Made by a program: the position numbers and the translations under genes | The notes under the pieces: model-generated | The model's database searches: none | Seen by the model: only the letters and a program-made list of their open reading frames with translations | Told to the model about the DNA's origin: nothing | Part shown: positions 26,103 to 35,419 of the stretch, in pieces | Position numbering within the stretch: position 1 is the first letter of the stretch | Layout of the letters: every line of letters starts with the position of its first letter | Assembly (NCBI GenBank): GCA_964423925.1 | Contig: CAYRGQ010000001.1 | Location: 124,001-188,000 of the forward strand | Length of the DNA: 64,000 nucleotides | Reading direction: 5' to 3' | Source of the DNA: CAYRGQ01 sp964423925 | GTDB taxonomy: Bacteria > Bacteroidota > Bacteroidia > Sphingobacteriales > Sphingobacteriaceae

Positions 26103-27398
26103 CTATTGGTCGGAGGTAAACAATTGGCCATAGCCAAGCAACTCATCCCATGTGGTGCCCGGCCGGCGCACATACACGAGTATTTGGTAGGCGTTTCCGG
26201 TTTGAAAATGGTTGCCGCTGAAGGCTGTCGGGTGGGTTTTGCCGCTGCCGTCTACCCAGCTATATTGGTAGTCGTATAGGCCTTGCTTGAGCAGGAGCGT
26301 AGCCGTCCATGTCTGGCTCGCCGCATCGTACGCCATGCGGTTTTCGTCCGTGTATCGGTATTGGTTAAATCGGCCCACTATATAGACCGCGCCGTCACGC
26401 GTTTGTGGATCCTTAAGCGAAAACTGCACATGCATGTATTCTGACTCGCTGTCCGCATCAGCCTTATCTTGGTTTCGGATGAAGAATGCGCCGTCTTCGT
26501 CGAATACCGAACCGTAGGTAAGCGCGGAGCGATTCTCGTCGGGCAATAAGGACACCACTACGGCGGAGTCGATGGCGATATGAGCCACTCGTTCCGACGC
26601 GAAGCGAGTGCTGCGCAGGTCAACGTAGTGGAATTCGTTGGAACCGCCGAAATCGAGGGTTTTTGCATCGTTATAGAGCAAGTTGTGGTCGCTGATAAAA
26701 TGCGGCGCACCCAGCCACTGGTCCAGATCGGGACGTTGGTTTTGCATTACGCGGATTTTGATGTCCTGATAGGGATTATTAATGGTGATGTTGGCGGTGC
26801 TTACTTCTAAGTTGAGCTTCTGATTTTGCGCCCGCCGCGCTACATCCATTGAGGGAACCAACTGCGGTGTAGGGATGATGATTGGCGTCACTACATAGAA
26901 CTTGTGCGTGAGGATCAACCGGCTCCGGTCGGCGTCTTCGTACACCTTCAATAAGTAATTTCCTGCCAGCTTGGGTCGCACATTTTCCGTGGGGAAGCTA
27001 ACGCGATAATGCGTGTACGATTGCAAGGTATTGATGGAGGGCGTATAGTCTAGGATGCGGTCTTCATTGAAACCCTGCGCGTATTCCAATTGGTTGAGCC
27101 GGCTCGGTTGCCAGTCTGCCGTGCAATGTTCGATGGCGAAGTAAAAGTTGCGCACGTCGCCCCGCAAGTCGTCAAAGGACAGGTGCAGCTGCTCGGTACC
27201 GTGCAGGTCGATGACGGGGAGGGCATTTTCCAGTTCGCCGGGGAATAGACGGACGGTTTTGATCGACGGAAGGTACTGGTGATCGTCATAAACTAACTCT
27301 TGGCGTGGACTGCGCTCCTGCCGCTCGCGCTTACGCCGCTGTGCGAAAGCAGATAGCACGGTCAATGTCAGCAAGAAAAGAATCGTAATTTTCTTCAT
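26103..27398 (-). CDS. DUF5103 protein, type IX secretion 'plug' protein
   Basis: 431 residues with a signal peptide (MKKITILFLLTLTVLSAFA). The conserved N-terminal core SIKTVRLFPGELENALPVIDL ... FYFAIEHCTADWQPS and later segments (SFPTENVRPKLAGNYLLKVY; QPQLVP-type strands) match the DUF5103 family. A member of this family was found blocking the SprA translocon pore in the type IX secretion system. It is therefore expected in the periplasm at the outer membrane. Start ATG 27398 begins the signal peptide; longer versions up to 27503 add unrelated sequence. The nearby TATGTTTG box (27420-27427) supports this start. Confidence 0.82.
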   Translation of the reverse strand: MKKITILFLLTLTVLSAFAQRRKRERQERSPRQELVYDDHQYLPSIKTVRLFPGELENALPVIDLHGTEQLHLSFDDLRGDVRNFYFAIEHCTADWQPSRLNQLEYAQGFNEDRILDYTPSINTLQSYTHYRVSFPTENVRPKLAGNYLLKVYEDADRSRLILTHKFYVVTPIIIPTPQLVPSMDVARRAQNQKLNLEVSTANITINNPYQDIKIRVMQNQRPDLDQWLGAPHFISDHNLLYNDAKTLDFGGSNEFHYVDLRSTRFASERVAHIAIDSAVVVSLLPDENRSALTYGSVFDEDGAFFIRNQDKADADSESEYMHVQFSLKDPQTRDGAVYIVGRFNQYRYTDENRMAYDAASQTWTATLLLKQGLYDYQYSWVDGSGKTHPTAFSGNHFQTGNAYQILVYVRRPGTTWDELLGYGQLFTSDQ

Positions 27399-27419
27399 GG
27401 AGTCGATCGTTTTGTATTG

Positions 27420-27427
27420 CAAACATA
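27420..27427 (-). promoter_or_regulatory. -7 promoter element for the plug-prmC operon
   Basis: TATGTTTG on the minus strand, a full TAnnTTTG match 22 nt before ATG 27398. No clear -33 element. The remainder of the 406-bp divergent gap (27399-27804) holds no supportable gene; toward pepF there is a weaker TACATTGC box at about 27774-27781. Confidence 0.4.
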
Positions 27428-27804
27428 TCTTTTTTTTAGGAAACGGCCGCTGCTCGTCTATATCGGCTTTACACGCTTTTCCAATTCCATTGACCGCTAT
27501 CACACGCGGTCTTTTTCAAAGCATGGAATGCTCGCTTTTCCTTAGCGCCGCACGCCAAACAAACTATTGCATCCGCATCGGGCATTCCGATCCGAAGCCC
27601 ATAAGCGAATGGGACACGTCTAATTACTACGGGGCAGTTTTCGGTTGGTGATAGGGGCGTTGACATTTCGAACTGATCAAAAAAACTGGCGGTTTTATTC
27701 GCGTTGAAGGCCCGTCAATGAGAGTCTGTTTCGATGCTGACGTAGCAAATGCGCCTATTCTTTTTTTCTTTTCCGTACATTGCACTTCGAAAATACCATA
27801 GCTT

Positions 27805-29682
27805 ATGTTAAATAAAAAGACACCATTACTCATAGCGCTACTCCTATTTTGGATGTCGGCAGCGGTGAGCCAGATGAAAGTAAGGGATGAAGTGGCGGAT
27901 AAATACAAGTGGGATCTCACGCACTTATACGCGACTGACGAAGCTTGGCAGACGGAAAAAGATCGCGTAGCCCAGGAAATGCAGCAGCTCGTGACATATC
28001 GCGGTAAGCTTGCTCAGTCTGCCACGTCATTGCTCGAGGCCCTCGACTTAAACAATGCCCTAATCAAGGAACTGTACCGATTGTATTCGTACGCGTCAAT
28101 GAAGTCCGACCAGGATACCCGTGTGACCAAGTACGCCGGCATGACGCAGGAATTGCAGCAGCTCATCGCACAGTATGGTGCGCTTGTGTCGTATATGGAG
28201 CCTGAGCTCCTGACCTTGGAGGAAACCGAGTTGGAATCGTTACTTAAATCCGAAAAAGGCCTCGAACCCTACCGGTTTTACTTGGCCGATCTGTTGCGCA
28301 AGCGCGAACACCGTGGCTCGGAAGAGGTGGAACGGGTTATGGCCCATGCCGCGTTGATGAGTGGCAATGCGGCGAGTATCTATAGCACGTTTGCCAATGC
28401 AGAATTTCCGTATCCGGAGATTCAGGTGGACGGCGAGCCAGTGACGCTTAATCCCGCCAACTTTGCCTTACATCGGGGCAGCGACGACCGCGATGTGCGA
28501 CGCAAGGTGTTTGCGGCCTTTTTCGGCAAACTCAATGAATTTCAGCGGACCTTCGGCACGCAGCTTTACGGCAATATCAACGCGGGGTTGTTCAACACCC
28601 GGGCGCGGAATTATGAGAGCACCTTGGCGTCGGCACTCGACGCGAACAACATCCCGACGGATGTTTATCATAACCTCGTTACGAACGTGAACGAAAACCT
28701 GGAGACCTTTCATCGTTACTTGAATTTGCGGAAGCGCATGATGGGGTTGGATACGTTGCACTATTATGATTTATATGCTCCCTTGGTGGCGCAGGTGGAT
28801 TTGCAGTACCCGGTGGATGAAGCCATAGACAACGTCCTGCATTCGTTAAAACCACTAGGTGATGACTACATTCAGGTGTCGAAAAGAGCGTTTAACGAGC
28901 GCTGGATTGACATGTATCCCAACGACGGCAAGCGGTCGGGCGCGTATTCCAACGGATCGGCCTACGATGTGCATCCCTACATTATGATGAATTACAACGG
29001 CCAATACGGTGATATGGCCACGCTGACCCATGAACTGGGCCACACCATGCACAGCTACCTGACGAACCAGAAACAGCATTTTGCGAATGCCAACTACGCC
29101 ATTTTCGTCGCGGAGGTGGCTTCCACGCTGAATGAAGAGCTGCTCAACGACTATATGTTGAAGCAGATTGCCGACGACGATGCCCGTTTGGCCATATTAG
29201 GGAACTATTTGGAAGGCGCGAAAGGAACGCTGTTCCGACAAACGCAGTTCGCCGAATTCGAAGCGATCATCCACGACCGGGTAGCCAAGGGAGAAGCCCT
29301 TACTGGGGAGGATTTTGATAACATTTACCTGGAATTGACGAGGAAGTATTACGGTCATGCCGACCAAGTCTGCATCGTCGATGATTTTATCAAATCCGAA
29401 TGGTCATATATCCCGCATTTCTATTCCAGTTTCTATGTGTTCCAATATGCCACATCGTTCACTGCCTCCACGGCACTCTCGGAAAAAGTACTGCGCGGGA
29501 CGGATGCGGATCGTAAAAGATACTTGGACTTTCTGGCCGCAGGTGCGACTAAGTATCCAGTAGACTTACTTGCCGACGCCGGTGTGGATATGAACACCAA
29601 AGAACCCTTTGATTTGACAATCGCGAAGATCAATCAGGTCATGGACGAAATGGAAGCCATTCTGGATCGGAAAGGAATGTAA
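27805..29682 (+). CDS. pepF: Exported M3-family oligoendopeptidase F
   Basis: 625 residues. The zinc motif HELGHTMH begins at residue 409, followed by FVAEVASTLNEELL with the third ligand Glu; the C-terminus has the usual YYGHADQV and YSSFYVFQYATS region. It hydrolyses short peptides of about 7-17 residues. Unlike typical cytosolic PepF it begins with a clear signal peptide (LLIALLLFWMSAAVSQ), so it probably acts in the periplasm. Start ATG 27805 places the signal exactly at the N-terminus. A flavin-reductase-like gene follows 13 bp later, likely in the same transcript. Confidence 0.92.
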   Translation: MLNKKTPLLIALLLFWMSAAVSQMKVRDEVADKYKWDLTHLYATDEAWQTEKDRVAQEMQQLVTYRGKLAQSATSLLEALDLNNALIKELYRLYSYASMKSDQDTRVTKYAGMTQELQQLIAQYGALVSYMEPELLTLEETELESLLKSEKGLEPYRFYLADLLRKREHRGSEEVERVMAHAALMSGNAASIYSTFANAEFPYPEIQVDGEPVTLNPANFALHRGSDDRDVRRKVFAAFFGKLNEFQRTFGTQLYGNINAGLFNTRARNYESTLASALDANNIPTDVYHNLVTNVNENLETFHRYLNLRKRMMGLDTLHYYDLYAPLVAQVDLQYPVDEAIDNVLHSLKPLGDDYIQVSKRAFNERWIDMYPNDGKRSGAYSNGSAYDVHPYIMMNYNGQYGDMATLTHELGHTMHSYLTNQKQHFANANYAIFVAEVASTLNEELLNDYMLKQIADDDARLAILGNYLEGAKGTLFRQTQFAEFEAIIHDRVAKGEALTGEDFDNIYLELTRKYYGHADQVCIVDDFIKSEWSYIPHFYSSFYVFQYATSFTASTALSEKVLRGTDADRKRYLDFLAAGATKYPVDLLADAGVDMNTKEPFDLTIAKINQVMDEMEAILDRKGM

Positions 29683-29695
29683 ACCGCTGCAGGAC

Positions 29696-30595
29696 ATGGT
29701 ACAGCAGACCCGAAAGATATCTCCCGAATCGATAGCGATATTTGATAATGTAATCAAGCACGCCATCGCCCCACGCCCCATCTGTTTCGCCAGTACGATA
29801 GATCGCGATGGGAACGTGAACCTGAGCCCGTTCAGCTATTTCAACCTGGTGTCGCAACAGCCGCCCATTTGCGTGTTTGCGCCCGTGCGGCGCATGCGCG
29901 ATGGCACCACCAAGCATACCCATGAGAATATCCTGCAGGTGCCCGAAGTGGTCATCAATATCGTTAACTACGCCATGGTGCACCAGCAGTCGCTGGCCAG
30001 CGCCGAATACGGCCGTGGTGTCGACGAGTTTGCCAAATCAGGATTAACGCCGGTGCCGTCCGAACGCGTCACCCCGCCCCGCGTAGCGGAGTCGCCCGTA
30101 CAGTTGGAATGCCGCGTCAGGGACGTGATTTCGCTGGGCGACAATCCCGGCGCAGGTAGCCTTATATTGGCCGAGGTGCTGCTGATGCATGTGCACGATG
30201 GGCTGTTGGACGAGCAGGGCGGTATAAGACAGGCCGACTTGGACTTGGTCGCTCGCCTGGGTGGCAACTGGTATTGCCGCGTCACGCCAGACAGTCTCTT
30301 TGAAGTTCCCAAGCCACAACGCAACCGAGGTATTGGCGTGGACGGATTACCCGAGGCCATTCGCTATTCGCCCGTGCTGACGGGCAACCACCTTGGGCAG
30401 TTGTCCAATGTAGAACACCTGCCCATACGCGATCCGCAAGGAGCGCTAGACAGTGATGCAACTCTCCAGGATCTGCTTGCCAAGTTCCACGGCGATAAGG
30501 CTACGCTACAATTGCACTTGCACCGCAAAGCCGCGGATCTTCTTGACCGCGGCAAGCTGGACCAAGCTTGGCAGGTGCTGCTGCTCGGGCTGTGA
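29696..30595 (+). CDS. Flavin reductase-like FMN-binding protein
   Basis: A 299-residue protein whose first 200 residues form a split-barrel flavin reductase-like domain: APRPICFASTIDRDGNVNLSPFSYFN is the flavin phosphate contact region, with VINIVNY and VQLECRVRD downstream. The extended C-terminal part (QRNRGIGVDGLPEAI and after) is shared with other Bacteroidota members. It is cytosolic. Substrate and electron partner are not deducible. The gene starts 13 bp after pepF. Confidence 0.82.
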   Translation: MVQQTRKISPESIAIFDNVIKHAIAPRPICFASTIDRDGNVNLSPFSYFNLVSQQPPICVFAPVRRMRDGTTKHTHENILQVPEVVINIVNYAMVHQQSLASAEYGRGVDEFAKSGLTPVPSERVTPPRVAESPVQLECRVRDVISLGDNPGAGSLILAEVLLMHVHDGLLDEQGGIRQADLDLVARLGGNWYCRVTPDSLFEVPKPQRNRGIGVDGLPEAIRYSPVLTGNHLGQLSNVEHLPIRDPQGALDSDATLQDLLAKFHGDKATLQLHLHRKAADLLDRGKLDQAWQVLLLGL

Positions 30596-31034
30596 CAGGC
30601 GGTATCGGAAAGTGAGCTAGGTCCAGGGACTGTCTTTTCGAAAGCGCGAGAACGTTCTGTCCGGACTACCTGCGCTTACGGATGGACAATCGATTTGCGT
30701 TTTTTTTTGGCAAATTTCTTAAAGATTTGTGGCAATATATTGTCGCCGTCTTGACTAGATCTTAACTTATTATAGGCATACGGAAACCGCTTCTTTCGTT
30801 AGGAATGGTCGTGTTTTTTTCGGTTTTATTCGGTTGGATAGTTTCACGGGTAGTACGAGTACACTCCGGAAGCCTCCAAAAAAATAACGCGTAAATCAGC
30901 GTTCCGCACCCAAAGAAAATTGGAGATTTCTGCCCCTGAGGTCCACGGTTCGGAAAATATTTCCTACTTTCGGCGTCATGAATGCCGGATGGCAGTAATG
31001 TTTGCAAGTTAATAAAACGTTTAATATAAATACC
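30596..31034. other. Gene-free 439-bp region upstream of fbaA
   Basis: I find no convincing coding frame or RNA gene. It contains T-rich runs near 30694-30701 and 30813-30819, a weak inverted repeat CAAAT-N9-ATTTG near 30710-30728, and two imperfect -7 boxes before fbaA (TACTTTCG near 30965; AATGTTTG at 30997-31004). It probably holds the fbaA promoter and a long leader. Confidence 0.35.
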
Positions 31035-32114
31035 ATGAGTCTAAGAGATTTTAAGGGCGTATTGACCGGTGACCAGGTTCAGGAGCTGTTTGAGATTGCC
31101 AAGGCCAATCAGTTTGCCTTGCCGGCGGTGAATGTCATCGGTACTAACTCGATTAATGCGGTGATGGAAACCGCCAAGGCGATGAATTCGCCAGTGATCG
31201 TGCAGTTGTCAAACGGTGGCGCCCAATTTTATGCGGGCAAGTCTATGAATAACGACAATTTGCGGGCTTGTGTACTAGGAGCCGTATCGGCTGCGCAACA
31301 CGTCCACTTGCTGGCCGAGCACTACGGCGTTGCGGTGATCCTGCATACGGACCACGCCGCCAAGAAGCTGTTGCCTTGGATCGACGGGATGCTGGAGCAC
31401 GGCGAGCGCTTTTTTGCCCAACACGGCAAACCACTTTTTTCTTCACATATGCTTGACCTTTCCGAAGAGCCTATAGAGGAAAATATCGCAATTTCGGCAA
31501 AATACTTGGAACGCATGAAGCCCTTGGGCATGACGGTCGAGATCGAGCTCGGCGTCACCGGCGGAGAGGAAGACGGCGTCGATAACACGGACGTGGACTC
31601 GTCCAAACTATATACCCAGCCCGAAGAAGTGGCGTATGCGTATGAAGAGCTAAGCAAGGTGAGCGACAAGTTTACGGTAGCTGCTGCCTTTGGCAACGTG
31701 CATGGCGTCTACAAACCAGGCAACGTTAAACTGCAGCCCGTCATCCTGCATAATTCGCAAGAGTACATCCGCAAGAAGTTCGGTTTGACGGCCGAGAAGC
31801 CTGTCAATTTCGTGTTCCACGGCGGTTCAGGATCGTCTCCCGAGGAGATTACCGAAGCCCTTTCCTACGGTGCGATCAAGATGAACATCGACACAGACAT
31901 GCAGTGGGCATTTTGGGACGGGGTTAAGAACTATTACGTGGCTAACGAGGGCTATCTTCAGGGGCAGATCGGCAACCCTGACGGAGCCGACTCGCCAAAC
32001 AAGAAATATTATGATCCGCGCGTATGGCTGCGCAAAGGCGAGGAAGCATTCGTGGCACGCCTGAAGCAAGCCTTCGAGGAATTGAATGCGGTGGACGTCA
32101 ATAGCAAACTATAG
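31035..32114 (+). CDS. fbaA: Class II fructose-1,6-bisphosphate aldolase
   Basis: A 359-residue zinc aldolase, same length as E. coli FbaA (class IIA). Zinc and catalytic motifs include VILHTDHAAKK, VHGVYKPGN and FHGGSGSS; KMNIDTDMQ closes the active site. It interconverts FBP with DHAP and glyceraldehyde-3-P in glycolysis and gluconeogenesis. Start ATG 31035 (MSLRDFKGV) is preferred; the in-frame upstream ATG at 31002 adds eleven odd residues. Monocistronic, followed by a large hairpin terminator. DHAP from the rhamnose operon would enter here. Confidence 0.95.
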   Translation: MSLRDFKGVLTGDQVQELFEIAKANQFALPAVNVIGTNSINAVMETAKAMNSPVIVQLSNGGAQFYAGKSMNNDNLRACVLGAVSAAQHVHLLAEHYGVAVILHTDHAAKKLLPWIDGMLEHGERFFAQHGKPLFSSHMLDLSEEPIEENIAISAKYLERMKPLGMTVEIELGVTGGEEDGVDNTDVDSSKLYTQPEEVAYAYEELSKVSDKFTVAAAFGNVHGVYKPGNVKLQPVILHNSQEYIRKKFGLTAEKPVNFVFHGGSGSSPEEITEALSYGAIKMNIDTDMQWAFWDGVKNYYVANEGYLQGQIGNPDGADSPNKKYYDPRVWLRKGEEAFVARLKQAFEELNAVDVNSKL

Positions 32115-32140
32115 GTTATTTGACTATCCCCTTGCGCCCG

Positions 32141-32199
32141 GACAAGAGACCTACCGCATACGCATTCCCTTACGGCGTATGGGGGGTCTCTTGTCGTTT
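32141..32199 (+). terminator. Large hairpin terminator after fbaA
   Basis: The outer arms GACAAGAGACC (32141-32151) and GGTCTCTTGTC (32185-32195) pair perfectly. An inner CATACGC/GCGTATG stem extends the structure, and TTTT follows shortly after. Confidence 0.7.
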
Positions 32200-32260
32200 T
32201 GATAGCTATGGCTTGTGCGCTACGGCCGCTACTGATTAACCATTATAGACTTGAATACGT

Positions 32261-33709
32261 ATGTTTGAAGAAATCATCAGCACCGTTAATGACATTATCT
32301 GGAGCGATGCCATGATTATTCTATGCCTCGGTTTGGGAATTTACTTTTCCGTGGCCACCCGTTTCCTCCAGGTAACGTATATCAAAGACATGGTGCGCCT
32401 GCTCTTTGGTGGTGGAGCGTCTACCCACGGCGTGTCCTCGTTCCAAGCGTTTTCGATTGCGCTTTCGGGACGTATCGGTACCGGTAACATTGCTGGCGTG
32501 GCCACGGCCATTGCCATGGGCGGGCCAGGGGCAGTATTTTGGATGTGGGCGATTGCGTTTCTTGGTAGTGCGTCGGCTTTTGTGGAAGCCACGCTCGGTC
32601 AGATCTATAAGGAAGTTAAAGACGGGCAGTACCGCGGTGGTCCCGCTTTTTATATCGAGAAAGGTTTGGGTGTCAGGTGGTATGCAATCCTTTTTGCCGT
32701 AGTCACCATCCTGGCTACGGGCTTCTTCTTGCCAGGCGTGCAAAGTAACAGCATCGCGCTCAGCGCGCAGAATGCCTTTGACATTCCGGTGGCCTACACG
32801 GGTGTTACGCTGTGTGTGTTGCTGGGGCTGATTATCATTGGTGGCGTCAAGCGTATAGGCAAGGTGGCGGAAATTGTTGTTCCGTTCATGGCGGGGGCTT
32901 ATATCCTAATGGCCGTCATCATCATTGCCATCAATTACCAGGAGATTCCCGCCGTGTTCCAGCTCATTTTTTCGTCCGCATTCGGTATCGATTCGGCTTT
33001 TGGTGGTATCATAGGCATGGCCATTGCATGGGGCGTCAAGCGCGGCATCTATTCCAATGAGGCCGGTCAGGGAACAGCACCGCATGCTGCTGCCGCGGCT
33101 GAAGTGAGCCATCCGGCAAAACAAGGACTGGTTCAGGCTTTCTCCGTCTATATCGATACACTTTTCGTGTGTACCGCTACGGCGTTTATGATCATCTTCA
33201 CGGGCAAGTATAACGTACAAAATCCCGAAGGCGGCCATATCGTCGAAAATATACCGGGAGCGAAAATCGGCGCCGAATACACCCAGTATGCCGTTGCCGC
33301 CCACTTCCCCGCACTTGGCGCGGGTTTCGTTGCATTAGCACTCCTCTTTTTTGCTTTTACAACCATCATGGCCTACTACTATATGGCGGAAACCAATTTG
33401 AGTTATCTGGATAAGCGCAACCGCCACAAATGGGCCGTATGGGCGCTGCGTATCCTTATTTTAGTGGCCACGTTCTACGGCACGATTAAGACGGCGGAAG
33501 TAGCCTGGACGCTCGGTGACATTGGCGTAGGCGCCATGGCTTGGCTCAACCTCATTGCGATCTTTCTCCTACGGAAGCCGGCCCTCAAAGCGTTTAGGGA
33601 TTACAAGGCGCAGCGTGCCGCGGGTAAAGACCCGGTCTTCCGCCCTAAAGACCTTGGCATCAAGAACGCGCCGTTCTGGGAAGGAAAAGACGAACACGTA
33701 GACGGTTAG
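32261..33709 (+). CDS. Alanine/glycine:cation symporter (AGCS family)
   Basis: A 482-residue membrane protein with about 10-11 helices. Family signatures are GTGNIAGVATAIAMGGPGAVFWMW in the first half (split at Gly-rich helix) and YSNEAGQGTAPHAAAAAEVSHP in the middle; the helix after FVCTATAFMIIFTG is also conserved. AGCS proteins import L-alanine or glycine with Na+ or H+ across the inner membrane. The C-terminal tail after about residue 445 is basic and cytoplasmic. It is alone between two promoter-containing gaps. Confidence 0.92.
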   Translation: MFEEIISTVNDIIWSDAMIILCLGLGIYFSVATRFLQVTYIKDMVRLLFGGGASTHGVSSFQAFSIALSGRIGTGNIAGVATAIAMGGPGAVFWMWAIAFLGSASAFVEATLGQIYKEVKDGQYRGGPAFYIEKGLGVRWYAILFAVVTILATGFFLPGVQSNSIALSAQNAFDIPVAYTGVTLCVLLGLIIIGGVKRIGKVAEIVVPFMAGAYILMAVIIIAINYQEIPAVFQLIFSSAFGIDSAFGGIIGMAIAWGVKRGIYSNEAGQGTAPHAAAAAEVSHPAKQGLVQAFSVYIDTLFVCTATAFMIIFTGKYNVQNPEGGHIVENIPGAKIGAEYTQYAVAAHFPALGAGFVALALLFFAFTTIMAYYYMAETNLSYLDKRNRHKWAVWALRILILVATFYGTIKTAEVAWTLGDIGVGAMAWLNLIAIFLLRKPALKAFRDYKAQRAAGKDPVFRPKDLGIKNAPFWEGKDEHVDG

Positions 33710-33856
33710 CCGCTGTAGCTGCGTCAACTGAGGTTTGTTCGTGCGATTTGGTCCCATAATCTGAGGGCGGGGCTTTAGGGCCTGATCAGCGTTACGCCTG
33801 GCCGGCCGTCACCGGTTCTCGCTGATTTTGCAATTCCGAATTTGCCAGCTAATCCG

Positions 33857-33864
33857 TACCTTTG
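33857..33864 (+). promoter_or_regulatory. -7 promoter element of guaA
   Basis: TACCTTTG, a full TAnnTTTG match, ends 4 nt before ATG 33869. Initiation 5-7 nt downstream would put the 5' end on the start codon, which suggests a leaderless guaA mRNA. No -33 TTTG at the usual spacing. Confidence 0.5.
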
Positions 33865-33868
33865 GCGC

Positions 33869-35419
33869 ATGCCCGAAAAAATTATTATTCTTGATTTCGG
33901 TTCCCAATATACCCAGTTAATCGCTAGGCGGGTGCGGGAGCTAAGCGTGTACTGTGAGATTTACCCTTACAACAACCTTCCAACTTTTGACGATAACGTA
34001 AAGGGCGTGATCCTGTCGGGCAGCCCCTTCTCGGTACAGCAGACAGATGCGCCACAGGTGGATTTCGCAGCCTTGCAGCAGCGGTTCCCCGTGTTGGGCG
34101 TGTGCTATGGCGCGCAATATATGGCGCAGGCCCTTGGGGGAGAAGTCCTCCCTTCGCAAATTCGCGAGTACGGTAGAGCTAACCTTAAAATAGTCGACGG
34201 CCAAAATGCGCTCTTACAGGGTGTACCCGTTGGTTCACAGGTGTGGATGTCGCACGGTGATACCATAGCATCCATTCCGGAGGGCTTTCAAGTAATCGCC
34301 AGTACGGAGCACGTACGGGTGGCGGCATACCAGATTTTAGGCACGCAAACCTATGGGATCCAATTTCATCCCGAGGTAACACACAGTACCGACGGATTGC
34401 AGCTGCTCAAGAATTTTGTCGTCGGGATATGTGGGTGCAGCCAGGATTGGACAGCCGAGTCGTTTGTTGATAGCACCGTAGCCTCGCTTAAGGAAGAATT
34501 AGGCAATGACCATGTAATCATGGCCTTATCGGGTGGTGTGGATTCGACGGTAGCGGCCATGCTGTTGCATCAGGCCATCGGCCATCGCCTGCATTGCATC
34601 TTCGTAGATCACGGGCTGTTGCGCAAGGGCGAGTTCGCACAAGTACTCGATTCCTACCAGCACATGGGATTAAACATTAAAGGAGTTAATGCCAAAGAGC
34701 GGTTCTACGGGCAGTTGGCGGGCGTGACTGATCCCGAGCGGAAACGTAAAATTATTGGGGGCGCGTTTATTGAGGTGTTTGACGAGGCTGCGCACGCCGT
34801 GCAGGAAGAGCTGGGGGCCGGAGAAGAAGTGAAATGGCTGGGGCAGGGGACGATATACCCTGACGTGATCGAGTCTATCTCCGTGAAAGGGCCATCCGCC
34901 ACCATCAAATCGCACCACAATGTGGGCGGGCTGCCCGATTACATGAAGCTGAAGGTGGTAGAACCCCTTAAGGCGCTGTTTAAAGATGAGGTACGTTTGG
35001 TAGGCCACGCATTAGGCATTGACCCAACCATCTTGGGACGCCATCCCTTCCCAGGGCCTGGATTGGGCATCCGAATACTAGGTGACATCACCGAAGAGAA
35101 AGTGCGGATCTTGCAGGAGGCGGACGCGATCTATATACAAAACCTGAGGGAATCAGGCTGGTACGAAAAAATATGGCAGGCGGGTACAATCTTTTTGCCG
35201 GTGCAATCTGTTGGAGTGATGGGCGATGAGCGCACCTATGAATATGTCGTAGCGCTGCGGGCCGTGGGTTCGCTCGACGGCATGACAGCCGACTGGATAC
35301 ATTTGCCTTATGAGTTACTGGCTAAAATATCGAATGAAATAATCAATAAGGTCAAGGGAGTAAATAGGGTTGTCTATGATATTAGTTCAAAACCACCGGC
35401 AACGATCGAATGGGAATAA
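33869..35419 (+). CDS. guaA: GMP synthase (glutamine-hydrolysing)
   Basis: 516 residues. The class I amidotransferase domain has the nucleophile Cys79 in GVCYGAQ and its His-Glu in FHPEV. The ATP pyrophosphatase domain carries SGGVDST, and the C-terminal dimerisation domain ends ISSKPPATIEWE, the usual GuaA end. It aminates XMP to GMP. Start ATG 33869 gives MPEKIIILDFGSQ; the open frame from 33842 adds nine residues and overlaps the promoter. The last 50 bp overlap the start of a lipoprotein gene in another frame, so translation may be coupled. Confidence 0.97.
   Translation: MPEKIIILDFGSQYTQLIARRVRELSVYCEIYPYNNLPTFDDNVKGVILSGSPFSVQQTDAPQVDFAALQQRFPVLGVCYGAQYMAQALGGEVLPSQIREYGRANLKIVDGQNALLQGVPVGSQVWMSHGDTIASIPEGFQVIASTEHVRVAAYQILGTQTYGIQFHPEVTHSTDGLQLLKNFVVGICGCSQDWTAESFVDSTVASLKEELGNDHVIMALSGGVDSTVAAMLLHQAIGHRLHCIFVDHGLLRKGEFAQVLDSYQHMGLNIKGVNAKERFYGQLAGVTDPERKRKIIGGAFIEVFDEAAHAVQEELGAGEEVKWLGQGTIYPDVIESISVKGPSATIKSHHNVGGLPDYMKLKVVEPLKALFKDEVRLVGHALGIDPTILGRHPFPGPGLGIRILGDITEEKVRILQEADAIYIQNLRESGWYEKIWQAGTIFLPVQSVGVMGDERTYEYVVALRAVGSLDGMTADWIHLPYELLAKISNEIINKVKGVNRVVYDISSKPPATIEWE

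Noticed and set aside
27397..27651. 84-codon plus-strand frame in the gap between the plug gene and pepF
   Set aside because: Starts inside the opposing start codon region, no family resemblance, and the gap fits divergent promoters better.
30762..31007. 81-codon minus-strand frame upstream of fbaA
   Set aside because: No recognisable features; lies over the likely fbaA promoter and leader.
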